DNA from: Oceanobacter sp. 1_MG-2023
GTDB lineage: Bacteria; Pseudomonadota; Gammaproteobacteria; Pseudomonadales; Oceanobacteraceae
Direction of reading: 5' to 3'
NCBI RefSeq assembly: GCF_030689025.1
Contig: NZ_JAUYWA010000032.1
Coordinates: forward strand, 1 to 32,078
Length of the DNA: 32,078 bases
Of the stretch, positions 8,441 through 15,548 are shown one piece after another. Numbering within the stretch: position 1 is the stretch's first letter; each line of letters opens with the position of its first letter. Both the position numbers and the translations under genes were made by a program. The notes beneath the pieces were generated by a model, which worked only from the letters and a program-made list of their open reading frames with translations, did no database searches and was not told the origin of the DNA.

Positions 8441-9781
8441 ATGAACACAAACAACACCCAGCCCCCCAGCAACAGCTTGCAGCATATCGTCATCGTTGGC
8501 GGGGGTGCCGGAGGGCTGGAACTGGCCACACAACTGGGCCACACCCTCGGGCGCAAGGGCAAGGCCCGTATTACCCTGCTCGACCGCAATCGCATCCATA
8601 TCTGGAAACCGCTGTTACACGAGGTGGCCACAGGCACGCTGGATACCGGCACCGAGAGCGTGTCGTACCACGCCCATGGCGCGCGTCACGGCTATCAGTT
8701 TGAACTGGGCGAGTTGACCAATGTGAATCTGGCCAGCAAAACGCTGACGCTGGCGCCTCGTCGTAACGCGGAGGGAGAAACCCTGATGCCACCGCGCAGC
8801 CTTGAGTACGATACGCTGGTGTTGGCGGTTGGCAGTATCAGCAACGATTTCGGTACACCGGGCATTCAGACCCACTGTTATATGCTCGATTCCCACAAGC
8901 AGGCGGGACGCTTTCATACCGCGCTGATCGATCAGTTCACCGATATTCACCAGAACCGTCCGGGAGACAGTTTGCGCATTGCCATCGTCGGTGCCGGAGC
9001 AACGGGTGTTGAGTTGTCTGCCGAGTTGCATCGGGTGACTGAGTTATTGCGCTCTTACGGAATGGCGGGCATGTCGCGGCATCAGCTGGAGGTAACGCTG
9101 GTCGAGGCCGGGCCACGGGTACTGCCTGCTCTGCCGGAGCGTATATCCACCGCCGTCACTCGGGAGTTGCGCGAGCTGGGGGTGTCTATCCAGACTGCGG
9201 TGATGGTCAGTGCCGCCGATGAACAGGGGCTGCAAACCAAGGACGGCAGCCGTATCGATGCCGACCTGATGGTCTGGGCCGCGGGCGTGAAGGCACCGGA
9301 TTTTATCCGTCAGATTGAAGGACTTGGGCTGAACCGCGCCAATCAGATTATTGTGAACGATTTTTTGCAGGCCAATAATCCGGATGGCGAACCACTCAAG
9401 GATGTTTGGGTGATCGGCGACTGCTGTGCGTTCACCATGGAAGACGGCAGTCAGGTGCCACCCCGCGCCCAGTCTGCCCATCAGATGGCCAGCTGCGTCT
9501 ATAAAAATATTCTTAACGAACGCGAGAACAAGCCGCTGAAGGGGTTCAAATACCACGACCATGGTTCCTTGGTGAGCCTCAGCCGTTACAGCGCCGTCGG
9601 TAATTTGATGGGCAACCTCAGCAGCAAGTCCATGTTTGTTGAGGGTAACCTCGCCCGCCTGTTTTATGTGTCGTTATATCGCATGCACCAGCTGGCGATT
9701 CACGGCAAATTCCGGGGAGCCATTATTGTGGTTCTGGACTGGCTGACCCGGGTGATCAAGCCGAAGATGAAATTGCATTAG
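8441..9781 (+). CDS. ndh: Type II NADH:quinone oxidoreductase (NDH-2)
   Basis: A 446-residue membrane-peripheral flavoprotein that passes electrons from NADH to the quinone pool without pumping protons. It has the FAD-binding GGGAGG motif (20-25), the NDH-2 region RNRIHIWKPLLHEVATGTLD, the second Rossmann motif IAIVGAGATGVELSAEL for NADH, and the FAD motif DVWVIGDCCA. The C-terminal amphipathic region (LARLFYVSLYRMHQLAIHG, then ...LTRVIKPKMKLH) is the usual membrane anchor. AGGAG at 8431-8435 supports the ATG at 8441. It stands alone on the plus strand between two minus-strand genes, rep being convergent. Confidence 0.93.
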   Translation: MNTNNTQPPSNSLQHIVIVGGGAGGLELATQLGHTLGRKGKARITLLDRNRIHIWKPLLHEVATGTLDTGTESVSYHAHGARHGYQFELGELTNVNLASKTLTLAPRRNAEGETLMPPRSLEYDTLVLAVGSISNDFGTPGIQTHCYMLDSHKQAGRFHTALIDQFTDIHQNRPGDSLRIAIVGAGATGVELSAELHRVTELLRSYGMAGMSRHQLEVTLVEAGPRVLPALPERISTAVTRELRELGVSIQTAVMVSAADEQGLQTKDGSRIDADLMVWAAGVKAPDFIRQIEGLGLNRANQIIVNDFLQANNPDGEPLKDVWVIGDCCAFTMEDGSQVPPRAQSAHQMASCVYKNILNERENKPLKGFKYHDHGSLVSLSRYSAVGNLMGNLSSKSMFVEGNLARLFYVSLYRMHQLAIHGKFRGAIIVVLDWLTRVIKPKMKLH

Positions 9782-9841
9782 CCGCCATGGATACCGGGTT
9801 TTATTGCGGATAATTGCGTAGGGCCCGGCTCCGGCCGTATG

Positions 9842-9885
9842 GTGGGTGTCCGCGTTGGCTCCTGTGGGTGTCCGCGTTGGCTCCT
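9842..9885 (+). repeat. Two perfect tandem copies of a 22-bp unit
   Basis: Two identical 22-base units (9842-9863 and 9864-9885), each beginning GTGGGTGTCC and ending TTGGCTCCT, lie in the 116-base gap between the convergent ndh and rep genes. The core TGGGTGTCC recurs at 13459 and, inverted, three times inside xdhC. Confidence 0.9.
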
Positions 9886-9897
9886 ACAAATCCCCGC

Positions 9898-11925
9898 CTA
9901 CAAATCTCCAAACAGGTTTTTCAACCCGGCCAGGGTTTCTTGGCCGCGCTGTTTTTGCTGTTCCGGGGTGGTTTCGGTTTTGCCTTCCCATTCAATATCG
10001 TCCGGCGGCAGTTCGTCGAGGAAACGGGAGTGGGTGGTATCGGAGACATCGCCATACTGACGGCGCTTACCGGCGTAGGTGAGGGTTAACGAACGTTTGG
10101 CGCGGGTGATGCCTACGTACATCAGGCGGCGTTCTTCTTCGATGGTGTCGGCTTCGATGGCGTTGCGGTGCGGCATCAGTTCTTCTTCCATGCCGACGAT
10201 GTAAACGTGGGGGTACTCCAGACCTTTGGAAGCGTGCAGGGTCATCAGCTGCACCTGGTCGGAGTCGTCGTCGTTTTCCTGCTGTTCCAGCATGTCACGC
10301 AAGATCAGTTTGCCAACGGCGTCTTCGATGGTGACTTCGTCACCGACTTCTTCGGCTTTGTCGATCATTTTCTGGATGGAGTCCACCAGAAACCAGACGT
10401 TTTTCATTCGCCGTTCTGCCTGGTTTGGTGTTGCGGAGCTTTGCGCCAGATGGCCTTCGTAATCGATGTCTTCGATCATTTCCTTGATGGCAGCAATGGC
10501 GTCGTCACTGTAGGCATTACGGGTGATGCCTGCCAGCCAATGACCAAAACGGCGCAACCGATCCACGGCTTTGGGAGTCAGCAGTTGCTCAAGGCCCATT
10601 TCAGTGGTGGCCGACAGCATGCTGGTGCCACGCTTCATGGCGTATTCGCTGAGCTTTTCGATAGTGGTCGGGCCGATTTCCCGGCGCGGGGTGTTGATGA
10701 TGCGCAGGAAGGCGGCGTCATCGCTGGGGTTAATCAGCAGCCGCAGGTAGCCCATGATGTCTTTGATTTCGTTGCGACCAAAAAACGACTGGCCACCACT
10801 GATCTTGTACGGCACCTGAAACCCTTGCAGTTTCATTTCCATCATCCGGCTTTGGTGGTTGCCGCGATAAAGAATGGCGAAGTCTTTGTAGCCTGCGCCG
10901 TACCGCAGCCGCCGTTCGACAATTTCGGAAGCAATACGCTCGGCTTCGATTTCGTCGTTGCGGCATTTGAGAATACGGATCGGGTCGCCGTAGCCCATAT
11001 CGGACCAGAGCCGCTTCTGGAACTCGTGGGGGTTATTGTCGATCACGCGGTTGGCGGCGTTCAGAATCAGGCCGGTGGAGCGGTAGTTTTGCTCCAGCTT
11101 GACGACCTTCAGGGTCGGAAAATCCTGTTTCAGCAACGACAGGTTTTCCGGCCGTGCACCACGCCAGGCATAAATCGATTGGTCGTCGTCGCCAACCACG
11201 GTCAGCCCGGTGCGATGCCCCACCAGCGACTTGACCATTTCGTACTGGGAGGTGTTGGTGTCCTGGTATTCGTCCACCAGCAGGTAGCGGATTTTTTTCT
11301 GCCAGCGCGTTAGTACATCAGGAAAATCGCGGAACAGCAGCGTTGGCACCATGATCAGGTCGTCAAAATCCACCGCGTTGTAGGCTTTCAGCATGCGCTG
11401 GTAAATCGAGTAGGTCTGGGCAATCAGCATTTCTTGCTGGCTTTGTGCCTGCTGGATGGCGTCGGCCGGAGCGATCAGGTCGTTCTTGAGGTTGGAAATG
11501 GTGCTTTGCACCAGCTCGACCATATCGCCGTCATCACCGTGTTCGCGTTGCATCACGTCACGGATAATACCCTTGCAGTCGTCCTGGTCGAGGATGGAAA
11601 AGCCAGCCTTGTAGCCCGAAGCGGCCAGCTCCTGGCGGATAATATTGAGGCCCAGGTTGTGGAAGGTCGAGACCGTTAATCCGCGCGCGCCACCTTTGCC
11701 GGTCAGGGCGGTGACCCGCTCTTTCATTTCGCGGGCGGCCTTGTTGGTAAAGGTCACGGCGGCAATATGGTGAGACTTGATGCCACAGGCATCGATCAGG
11801 TAGGCGATCTTGCGGGTGATCACACTGGTTTTGCCGGAACCGGCGCCTGCGAGTACCAGTAGCGGGCCGTCGATGTATTTGGCGGCTTCGCGTTGGCGGG
11901 GATTGAGTTGGGTTAAATCGACCAC
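9898..11925 (-). CDS. rep: ATP-dependent DNA helicase Rep (UvrD/Rep superfamily 1)
   Basis: At 675 residues it matches the length of E. coli Rep (673). Motifs are all in place: the Q-motif region LNPRQREAAKYIDGPLLVLA, Walker A AGAGSGKT (26-33), motif II DEYQDTN, motif III VGDDDQSIYAWRGA, motif IV EQNYRST, motif V LMTLHASKGLEY and motif VI EERRLMYVGITRAK. Rep translocates 3' to 5' and clears proteins ahead of the replication fork. The start is GTG (11923-11925) with AGAGGA six bases upstream; the nearby ATG at 11928-11930 is out of frame and hits a stop after five codons. Large open frames opposite this gene (for example 10168-11313) are shadows of its codon bias. Confidence 0.95.
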   Translation of the reverse strand: MVDLTQLNPRQREAAKYIDGPLLVLAGAGSGKTSVITRKIAYLIDACGIKSHHIAAVTFTNKAAREMKERVTALTGKGGARGLTVSTFHNLGLNIIRQELAASGYKAGFSILDQDDCKGIIRDVMQREHGDDGDMVELVQSTISNLKNDLIAPADAIQQAQSQQEMLIAQTYSIYQRMLKAYNAVDFDDLIMVPTLLFRDFPDVLTRWQKKIRYLLVDEYQDTNTSQYEMVKSLVGHRTGLTVVGDDDQSIYAWRGARPENLSLLKQDFPTLKVVKLEQNYRSTGLILNAANRVIDNNPHEFQKRLWSDMGYGDPIRILKCRNDEIEAERIASEIVERRLRYGAGYKDFAILYRGNHQSRMMEMKLQGFQVPYKISGGQSFFGRNEIKDIMGYLRLLINPSDDAAFLRIINTPRREIGPTTIEKLSEYAMKRGTSMLSATTEMGLEQLLTPKAVDRLRRFGHWLAGITRNAYSDDAIAAIKEMIEDIDYEGHLAQSSATPNQAERRMKNVWFLVDSIQKMIDKAEEVGDEVTIEDAVGKLILRDMLEQQENDDDSDQVQLMTLHASKGLEYPHVYIVGMEEELMPHRNAIEADTIEEERRLMYVGITRAKRSLTLTYAGKRRQYGDVSDTTHSRFLDELPPDDIEWEGKTETTPEQQKQRGQETLAGLKNLFGDL

Positions 11926-12063
11926 GACATGTCCTCTGAATCAGGCCTGCATTCTAGCTCAGAGACACGACAAAATCAGGCTTCGCTGTCGGCTTTGCGT
12001 ACCGGTCGCGGGAGGCAGGGTTGCGCCCACCGCTACCGGCGATGACCGCCGGGCAAACTTTTC

Positions 12064-13281
12064 TTATGCCTGGGCAGGCACCGCCTGCTGTTCTGGCTCC
12101 AGCCAGTGCGTCAGCAATAACAGCGCGATGCCCATCGCCATAACGGCGGTGGTCGTCAGCAACGCGGACTGATATTGGCCGGTAAGCATCATCACGTAAC
12201 CGGTCATGGCTGGGGCCACCATTTGCGAGACGCTGTAGCTCAAGGTCAGCCCAGCCATGGCACCGGACGGGTTGTGCGGAAAACGGCGACCAATCAAGGT
12301 CAGTGTCAGGTTAACGATCCCGACAAAGGTGCCTCCCCAGAGGGCGGCGCTGATCAGATTAACCACCAGGTTGTCGCTGATGGCTGGCAGCAACATCGAC
12401 AGCATTTGTAAACCATACGCCAGTAACAGCGCGGGAATTTGCCCGATCCGGTGGGCGACGTTGTCCCACAAAAACGTTGAAGGCGTCGCCGCCAATCCCA
12501 CAATCACCCAGACCCAGGCACCGTTACCCGACAGCAAGGGCAAGGCTTCCAGAATATCGACAATAAAGGTCGCGCCGACCACATAACCACAACCGGCACA
12601 AAAATAAGCCGCCGCCATCAATACCAGCCAACGCCGGGAGCTGGCAGCTACAGGGGCATGACTGGCGGTCTGGCCAATCGGCAATACTTCCGGACGTGGC
12701 ATCCAGCACCAGGCCGGTATAAAAAACAGCAGCCCCAACAGCCCCAGACCGATCCATTGTTGCTCCCAGCTTAACCAGTTGCCCATCAGGCTGACGCTGA
12801 TCCCGGAGACGATAATACCCAGCCCGGCACCGGTAAAATGCAATCCCAGTCGTGGCCGGTGACGATGCCGAATCAGCCAGTTCAGCACCAGCCCGGAGGC
12901 CAGCAACATCCCGGCAATACCCGACAGCCCGCCAATAAACCGCAACAGCATCCAGACGATGGCGTTGGTGACAAACCCCATGGCCAGGGTACTGGCCAGC
13001 GCCAGTATCAGGCACAGCCGGTAGAGGCGATAGCGGCGCAACGGGTCTTTGATCAGCATCGCCATCAGCGTGCCCGTGGTGTAGCCGATATAAATAAAGG
13101 TCGCCAGCCAGCCGCCGATCAAGGGCGACATGCCCGCTTCTTGCTGCATCACAGGCAACATCGGGGTATAGGCGAAACGCGCCAGGCCGACACTGAGAAT
13201 CAATGCACACACCCCCGCAAAAACAACCCGGTATCGTTCTGCGTCGGTGGTAAGTGGTGTTTCATGATCCGATGATTGCAC
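12064..13281 (-). CDS. YbfB/YjiJ-family MFS transporter
   Basis: The 405-residue protein has about twelve hydrophobic segments. Its N-terminus contains ALILSVGLARFAYTPMLPVM, the signature of the YbfB/YjiJ branch of major facilitator transporters (the G.aRFaYtplLP motif). A short cytoplasmic N-terminus precedes helix 1. A basic loop KDPLRRYRLYR follows helix 2 in place of the canonical GxLaDrxGrr motif. The start is GTG (13279-13281) with GGAGG close upstream; no ATG is available nearby. The substrate is unknown. The frame ends just inside the 138-base rep-MFS gap, which contains a small GC hairpin (12036-12052) but no convincing terminator. Confidence 0.85.
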   Translation of the reverse strand: MQSSDHETPLTTDAERYRVVFAGVCALILSVGLARFAYTPMLPVMQQEAGMSPLIGGWLATFIYIGYTTGTLMAMLIKDPLRRYRLYRLCLILALASTLAMGFVTNAIVWMLLRFIGGLSGIAGMLLASGLVLNWLIRHRHRPRLGLHFTGAGLGIIVSGISVSLMGNWLSWEQQWIGLGLLGLLFFIPAWCWMPRPEVLPIGQTASHAPVAASSRRWLVLMAAAYFCAGCGYVVGATFIVDILEALPLLSGNGAWVWVIVGLAATPSTFLWDNVAHRIGQIPALLLAYGLQMLSMLLPAISDNLVVNLISAALWGGTFVGIVNLTLTLIGRRFPHNPSGAMAGLTLSYSVSQMVAPAMTGYVMMLTGQYQSALLTTTAVMAMGIALLLLTHWLEPEQQAVPAQA

Positions 13282-13295
13282 GGAGCCTCCGCCTT

Positions 13296-13421
13296 GATGA
13301 CCAGCAAGATAACGGCATCACCCCGATGGTGGAAACCGCCCGCAGCGACAGCCAGCGCAACGGACTGGCCAGTATGGCGATGGAAGCCGTCATGGGCGAG
13401 AGGGTAAAAGTTGCATTATGA
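13296..13421 (+). other. Unidentified coding-like remnant in the MFS-comM gap
   Basis: A plus-strand frame ends at TGA 13419-13421 and reads NGITPMVETARSDSQRNGLA followed by SMAMEAVMGERVKVAL. Its composition looks like the amphipathic C-terminal helix of an ordinary cytoplasmic enzyme. It has no start codon of its own, and upstream the frame simply runs into the 5' end of the MFS gene. I do not recognise the family. It could be a leftover of a displaced gene or chance. Confidence 0.25.
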
Positions 13422-13464
13422 GCCATTCACCCGTCCGTGGCCGTTTGATAGCGCTTGGTGGGTG

Positions 13465-13507
13465 TCCCGACGAATCAGGTGTCCCGACGAATCATCCCGA
13501 CGAATCC
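13465..13507 (+). repeat. Three copies of TCCCGACGAATC across the comM stop codon
   Basis: Copies start at 13465, 13482 and 13495; the last two are adjacent with a 13-base period. The comM stop (13492-13494) is in the second copy and its last codons (DSSG) are in the third. The array is preceded by GTGGGTGTCC (13458-13467), the same decamer as at 9842 and 9864. The comM C-terminus seems to be borrowed from the repeat. Confidence 0.75.
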
Positions 13508-15021
13508 GAGGCCCGGATAAACCGATCCAGACTGCGATAACCGACGGCTTCCAGCAAATGCGGCCGCCCTATCAATTCGGCCCCATCCAGGTCGGCAATG
13601 GTGCGCGCCAGCTTGAGCATTCGGTGATAACCACGGGCGCTGAGATTGAGTTTTTCCACCGCCGCCAGAAACCAGGCGCTGTCGGTCTCCGTCAGTTGGC
13701 AAACCCGGTCACGCTCGTTGCCACTCAATTCTCCATTGCAGCAACCCTGCCGTTGTAACTGTCGTTGCCGGGCTGCCAGTACCCGTTGTTGTACCTCGGC
13801 GCTGCTTTCCCCCGGTGCCGACTGGTGCAGCAGCGCTGCCGGAATCGCGGGCACCTCGACATGCAGATCAATACGATCGAGCAAGGGGCCGGATGCCTGG
13901 CCCTGATAACGCCGTACCTGTTCTTCGTTGCAGCGGCAGCGGCCAGACGGATCACCAAAATAGCCACACGGACAGGGATTCATTGCCGCCACCAGCTGAA
14001 ACCGGGCCGGAAAGGTAACGCTGCGCTGCGCACGGCTGATCACAATTCGGCCACTTTCCAGCGGCTCGCGTAATACATCCAGCACCTTGCGGCTGTATTC
14101 AGGTAACTCGTCGAGGAACAAAACGCCGCCGTGGGCCAGTGAGATTTCACCCGGTCGCGGGTTGCCGCCACCGCCGACCAGCGCCACCCCGGACGCCGTA
14201 TGGTGAGGTGCCCGGAACGGCCGTTGACGCCAGCGTTCCAGCCAGTCTTCTCCCGACGTTGAGATGGAGTAAACCGAGGCCGATACCAGCGCATCTTCCT
14301 CGTTCATTGGTGGCAGAATGCCGGGCAAACGGCTGGCCAGCATGGTTTTGCCGGTGCCCGGCGGGCCGATAAACAACAGGTTGTGTTGCCCGGCGGCGGC
14401 GATTTCCAGTGCCCGGCGGGCTTGCGGCTGTCCCCGGACATCAGCCAGATCCGGAACATCCAGCAGCCCTCCGCTACCTCCTGGCGTCGGCAAGACGTCT
14501 GTCAGGGCTCCCTTGCCAAGCAGATAATTAACCACCTCTGTTAACGAGCGAGCCGTCAGCGCCCGACCGGTATGAGTCAGCGCCACTTCACCGGCATTGC
14601 CGTCACTGAGCACCAGCGTTCTTTGTGCCTGTCCGCATTGCACCGCACTGGGCAAAGCGCCACTGATCGATCGCAATTCACCGTTCAGTGCCAGCTCGCC
14701 CAGAAATTCATGGTTGGCCAGTGCGGCCGCAGGAATCTGCCCGGATGCCGCCAGAATGCCCAGCGCAATGGCCAGATCAAACCGCCCGCCGTCTTTGGGT
14801 AAATCGGCGGGTGCCAGATTAATCGTGATACGTTTGGAGGGAAATTCGTAATCGCAGGTGAGCAGGGCACTGCGGACCCTGTCCTTGCTTTCTCTTACCG
14901 CCGCTTCCGGCATACCAACAAGACTGAGTGATGGCAGTCCACCCGACAGGTGCACTTCGACCCGAACTTCGGGAGACTCTACGCCCAGCTGGGCGCGGGT
15001 AAATACCGACGCAAATGACAT
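13492..15021 (-). CDS. comM: ComM/YifB-type Mg-chelatase-like AAA+ helicase
   Basis: This 509-residue protein has the ComM order. An N-terminal Lon-like S5 domain (SFASVFTRAQLGVESPEVRV, LVGMPEAAVRESKDRVRSAL) is followed by a Mg-chelatase-type AAA+ domain with Walker A GPPGTGKT (219-226), the RAPHHTAS loop and Walker B GGVLFLDELPE. After that come NPCPCGYFGD with a paired CRC motif, and a C-terminal helical domain. ComM is a hexameric branch-migration helicase that extends heteroduplex during natural transformation. The start is ATG 15021 (MSFASVF), with AAGGAA five bases upstream; an in-frame ATG at 15054 adds 11 residues that the family lacks. The last few codons lie in a short tandem repeat. 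Competence genes are not otherwise present here. Confidence 0.93.
   Translation of the reverse strand: MSFASVFTRAQLGVESPEVRVEVHLSGGLPSLSLVGMPEAAVRESKDRVRSALLTCDYEFPSKRITINLAPADLPKDGGRFDLAIALGILAASGQIPAAALANHEFLGELALNGELRSISGALPSAVQCGQAQRTLVLSDGNAGEVALTHTGRALTARSLTEVVNYLLGKGALTDVLPTPGGSGGLLDVPDLADVRGQPQARRALEIAAAGQHNLLFIGPPGTGKTMLASRLPGILPPMNEEDALVSASVYSISTSGEDWLERWRQRPFRAPHHTASGVALVGGGGNPRPGEISLAHGGVLFLDELPEYSRKVLDVLREPLESGRIVISRAQRSVTFPARFQLVAAMNPCPCGYFGDPSGRCRCNEEQVRRYQGQASGPLLDRIDLHVEVPAIPAALLHQSAPGESSAEVQQRVLAARQRQLQRQGCCNGELSGNERDRVCQLTETDSAWFLAAVEKLNLSARGYHRMLKLARTIADLDGAELIGRPHLLEAVGYRSLDRFIRASDSSG
14973..15003. repeat. 31-bp segment of the comM 5' coding region, copy A
   Basis: The segment GAGACTCTACGCCCAGCTGG plus the next 11 bases, within codons 7-17 of comM, recurs at 15245-15275 with one mismatch. 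Following sequence (15066-15128 here and 15270-15335 there) is also alignable by eye, at roughly 65-70 percent, sharing blocks such as ACAACCT, AAAAATGC and GCATTGA-like cores. Confidence 0.8.
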
Positions 15022-15548
15022 ACGCGTTCCTTGCCTGTCAGATAGAGACGTCAAAGACTAGCGCGAGTGCAACCAGGGGGACAACCTTCGCCACTAAAAA
15101 TGCGCGACGGTACCGCCATTGATTGCAAACGCGTACTGCCCGATCACAGACCACTGAGCTATTCATTGAAAACGCGGGATTGGATTTTCGACGTAGAAGG
15201 CCATTGACAATGGAATTGGCTCGAGATGGAAGGCTCGTGCAAGCGAGACTCTACGCCCAGCTGGACGCGGGTAAACCTCAGGGAACAACCTCGGGCGTCA
15301 AAAAATGCCATGGTCTGACCGGCATTGACAGCAAACAGCCAAGCTTAAATCAACAACCGTATAGAACAGTACAGGCAGGATGACAATGAACGGTATAAAT
15401 TCGATATTATCAACCGTGCCTGATGAACCGTGCCTGGTGTGCAGGTTTATCCATCCAGCACTATGCTTGATGACTTGATATCCCGATCCCAGCGTTCACG
15501 CCCGACCTGTTGCCCAATCACCAGCCAACGCACCACCCGGAGAAAGTT
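15022..15548. other. 527-bp divergent intergenic region between comM and the protease gene
   Basis: Besides the diverged duplication (copy B at 15245), the region has a 14-base direct repeat AACCGTGCCTGATG/AACCGTGCCTGGTG at 15412-15439. An AT-rich patch (TATAAATTCGATATTAT, about 15394-15410) could hold the protease promoter. An 86-codon open frame at 15123-15383 crosses copy B but has no recognisable domain and no good Shine-Dalgarno sequence, so I do not call it. Confidence 0.5.
15245..15275. repeat. 31-bp segment of the comM 5' coding region, copy B (non-coding)
   Basis: This is the same 31 bases as 14973-15003, one base different, 272 bases away in the same orientation. It lies outside any gene I can support. 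The intervening part of copy A, covering the comM start codon and Shine-Dalgarno sequence, is absent from copy B. Confidence 0.8.

Noticed and set aside
8250..8444. 64-codon frame between the ATPase stub and ndh
   Set aside because: Runs into the ndh start and promoter region; no similarity I can see to the missing part of the ATPase.
10168..11313. 381-codon open frame opposite rep
   Set aside because: It lies wholly antisense to a helicase with all motifs intact; it is His/Val/Phe-rich from reverse-strand codon bias, with no domain.
12036..12052. Rho-independent terminator for rep or the MFS gene
   Set aside because: The 6-bp stem is followed by T residues only on the plus strand, where no upstream gene is read in that direction.
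14973..15335. Integron attC sites or an origin
   Set aside because: The duplicated segment has no attC-type R/L core symmetry and no DnaA boxes that I could see.
15123..15383. 86-codon frame upstream of the protease
   Set aside because: It crosses the comM-derived repeat, lacks a Shine-Dalgarno sequence and shows no domain.
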